6,488 bases of DNA from Anaerolinea thermophila (lineage in GTDB: Bacteria > Chloroflexota > Anaerolineae > Anaerolineales > Villigracilaceae), in contig DZBA01000199.1 in NCBI GenBank assembly GCA_022729775.1, positions 1 to 6,488 on the forward strand. The letters run 5' to 3'. The notes beneath the pieces are model-generated. The model searched no databases. It had not been told where the DNA came from and saw nothing but the letters and a program-made list of their open reading frames with translations. Positions 5,090 through 6,488 of this stretch are shown one piece after another. The number at the start of each line of letters is the position of its first letter. Position 1 is the stretch's first letter. A program made the position numbers and the translations under genes.

Positions 5090-5143
5090 CGTTCCGAAGG
5101 TTTCCTCGTAAAACGCGGTTACATTGCGCCAACCTTCGGAACG
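5090..5143. repeat. Long hairpin repeat, 13-bp arms
   Basis: CGTTCCGAAGGTT (5090-5102) and AACCTTCGGAACG (5131-5143) are perfect inverted arms with a 28-base loop. It lies downstream of potD on the minus strand. No T-tract follows, so it might stabilise the potD mRNA 3' end or weaken read-through rather than act as a classical terminator. Confidence 0.65.
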
Positions 5144-5152
5144 TTTTGCGTA

Positions 5153-5176
5153 TAGGACAGGCTTAAGCCTGTCCTA
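5153..5176. repeat. 24-base perfect palindrome after potD
   Basis: TAGGACAGGCTTAAGCCTGTCCTA is fully self-complementary and begins 11 bases past the potD stop (minus strand). Its core CAGGCTTAAGCCTG is shared with the palindrome at 547-565 next to the DGR template repeat. Confidence 0.8.
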
Positions 5177-5186
5177 CGTGATTTAC

Positions 5187-6434
5187 TTACTGACTGATAA
5201 TCGCAATATAGGATTCAACCCATTTGCTGTACGGCACGCAGTTGCCCGCGCCGGTGGAGCAGGCGGCGATGGGCGTGCGCCAGAACCAGATGGTATCGAA
5301 CTGGTCAAAGCCGTTGGTGGCGCAGCCTTCATCGGTGAGCAGTTCGTTGCCCTTACAAGCGGCGGGAACGGAAGGCACAGAGCCGAACCACGCGGCGAGG
5401 TCGCCTTGCAGTTTGGGGTTGAGCGACCATTCCATCCACGCATAAGCGCACTCGGGGTGCGGGGCTTCGCTGTGCATCATGGTCGAGTCCGCCCAGCCGG
5501 TGGCGCCTTCAACCGGGAAGGAGGAGGCAATGGGCGCGCCTTCAAAGGCGAGCAGGTTGACCTGGAAGGGCCACGAGCCGGAAGCAACCACGCCTTCGTT
5601 CTTGAAGTCATCCATCTGGACGAACGCATCGTGCCAGTAGCGGTTGACCAGCGCGCGCTGTTCGGTGAGCAGGGCAACCACCGCGTCGAACTGTTCCTGA
5701 GTCAAATCGTAGGGGTTGTCAATGCCGAGTTCGGGGTTGTGATACTTGAGATAGAGCGCGGCATCCGCGAGGTAGATCGGACCATCGAAGGCTTGCACGC
5801 GTCCCTTGTTGGATTTGCCATCGGGCAGGTTCATTTCCTTGAAGGTCACGTCCCAGGAGGTGGGGGCGTCTTTGAAGACTTCGGTGTTGTACATCAACAC
5901 GTTCGGACCCCATTGGTAAGGCACGCCGTAATGTTTGCCATCCACAAAATGCCAGGGGGCTTCTTTGAGGCGCTCGTCAACGGTGTCCCATGAGGGCAGG
6001 CGGGTGATGTCAATTTCTTGAACTTTGCCGCCGGCAATCAAACGGTTGGAGGCGTCGCCGGATGCGGTGACGAGGTCGTAGCCGCCCTGATTCATCAAGG
6101 TCACCATTTCATCGGAAGTGGCGGCGGTCTTGACGGATACTTTGCACGCGGTCTGTTTTTCGAATTCGGTCACCCAATCGTAAGCGGGATCGGTTTCGCC
6201 GCGTTCGACATAACCCGCCCACGCAACGATGGCAACTTCGCCTTCGTATTTGGATGCGGGCGCTTCGGTGGCGGCAGGGGCTTCGGTTGCCGCAGCTGCT
6301 TCTGTGGCGGGGGCTTCTGTGGCGGCAGGTTGCTCAGCGGGTTTCTCCGGCGCGGGCGCTGACCCGCCGCAAGCGGAAAGCACGAGGCTGGCAAATACAA
6401 ACACTACCAACAAATTAAATACAAACTTTTTCAT
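5187..6434 (-). CDS. potD: Polyamine-type ABC transporter substrate-binding lipoprotein (PotD/YdcS family)
   Basis: The 415-residue precursor has a type II signal: Met-Lys-Lys, a hydrophobic core, and lipobox LSAC with Cys22 as the lipidation site. A low-complexity linker (about 23-62) of Thr-Glu-Ala-Pro-Ala units tethers the domain, a style common in Chloroflexota lipoproteins. The binding domain starts near residue 63 and closely resembles, from memory, E. coli YdcS: AWAGYVERGETDPAYDWV, KTAATSDEMVTLM, YDLVTASGDASNRL and GVPYQWGPNVLMYNT. The late cysteines (AACKGNEL, DEGCATNGFDQ, AACSTGAGNCVPY) may form disulfides outside the membrane. The start is the ATG at 6432-6434 with AAAGGAG upstream. 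An in-frame ATG ten codons earlier would put charged residues ahead of the signal and is rejected. It would capture polyamine-like substrates for PotABC. It is first in the cluster, 392 bases ahead of potA. Confidence 0.92.
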   Translation of the reverse strand: MKKFVFNLLVVFVFASLVLSACGGSAPAPEKPAEQPAATEAPATEAAAATEAPAATEAPASKYEGEVAIVAWAGYVERGETDPAYDWVTEFEKQTACKVSVKTAATSDEMVTLMNQGGYDLVTASGDASNRLIAGGKVQEIDITRLPSWDTVDERLKEAPWHFVDGKHYGVPYQWGPNVLMYNTEVFKDAPTSWDVTFKEMNLPDGKSNKGRVQAFDGPIYLADAALYLKYHNPELGIDNPYDLTQEQFDAVVALLTEQRALVNRYWHDAFVQMDDFKNEGVVASGSWPFQVNLLAFEGAPIASSFPVEGATGWADSTMMHSEAPHPECAYAWMEWSLNPKLQGDLAAWFGSVPSVPAACKGNELLTDEGCATNGFDQFDTIWFWRTPIAACSTGAGNCVPYSKWVESYIAIISQ

Positions 6435-6440
6435 TTCTCT

Positions 6441-6447
6441 CTCCTTT
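6441..6447 (-). promoter_or_regulatory. Ribosome binding site for potD
   Basis: AAAGGAG (6447-6441 on the minus strand) lies six bases before the ATG at 6434 and decides the start in favour of the 415-residue precursor beginning Met-Lys-Lys. Confidence 0.75.
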
Positions 6448-6481
6448 ATGATTGGTCTGGACATGACAAACGTACCCGCGA

Positions 6482-6487
6482 ATTATA
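6482..6487 (-). promoter_or_regulatory. Candidate -10 box for the transporter cluster
   Basis: On the minus strand a perfect TATAAT lies 47 bases before the potD start codon, giving a leader of about 40 bases. The -35 region would be beyond the window edge, so it cannot be judged. Confidence 0.45.
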
Positions 6488-6488
6488 T

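Larger units (their letters stand above)
5069..5198. repeat. 12-base direct repeats flanking an insert at the potD 3' end
   Basis: TTACTGACTGAT occurs at 5187-5198, where it is the complement of the last potD codons including the TAA stop, and again at 5069-5080. Between the copies are the hairpins at 5090-5143 and 5153-5176. This looks like a target-site duplication left by insertion of a small palindromic element at the potD stop codon. Confidence 0.5.

Noticed and set aside
5124..5993. 289-residue + strand frame opposite potD
   Set aside because: It is a shadow of the lipoprotein gene. Its translation is Gly/Val/Arg-rich without domain features, and it begins inside a hairpin repeat.

Overview
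The window looks like a chromosomal stretch from a Chloroflexota (Anaerolineae-like) bacterium. That assignment is an inference. It rests on the Thr-Glu-Ala-Pro-rich linker behind the lipobox of the substrate-binding lipoprotein, the moderate GC content, and the density of several unrelated short palindromic repeats between and even inside genes. No rRNA, tRNA or CRISPR array is visible.

Left part (1-1931, + strand): most of a diversity-generating retroelement (DGR). In order it holds the 3' end of an avd accessory gene (1-231), a small inverted-repeat element (234-348), a perfect TATAAT box (352-357), a template repeat (TR, about 392-530), a foldable spacer RNA (547-665), and a full-length DGR-type reverse transcriptase (825-1931). 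The TR is the most telling feature. Between positions 418 and 493 it has 30 adenines in 76 bases, mostly in AAC/AAT triplets, and it is flanked by stretches of 23 and 30 bases with no adenine at all. Read in one frame it resembles the C-terminal core of a formylglycine-generating-enzyme/C-type-lectin-like domain, the commonest kind of DGR target. The variable repeat and target gene are not in the window and probably lie upstream of position 1. In this system the TR transcript would be copied with adenine-specific errors by the reverse transcriptase plus Avd, and the mutated cDNA would replace the variable repeat of the target.

Middle (1932-2056): a short convergent intergenic region with a long imperfect hairpin related to the element at 234-348.

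Right part (2057-6488, - strand): a four-gene polyamine-type ABC importer, transcribed right to left as substrate-binding lipoprotein (potD/ydcS-like), ATPase (potA), permease (potB), permease (potC). The last three are tightly packed (1-base gap, then an 11-base overlap). The first is separated from potA by 392 bases filled with nested inverted repeats and palindromes. One of the inserted units is bracketed by a 12-base direct duplication that includes the potD stop codon. The importer has no evident functional link to the DGR.

The points most worth following are the complete TR RNA architecture (promoter, 5' GNRA hairpin, TR, 3' multibranch fold) and the palindromic repeats that have entered the reverse transcriptase coding sequence in frame.
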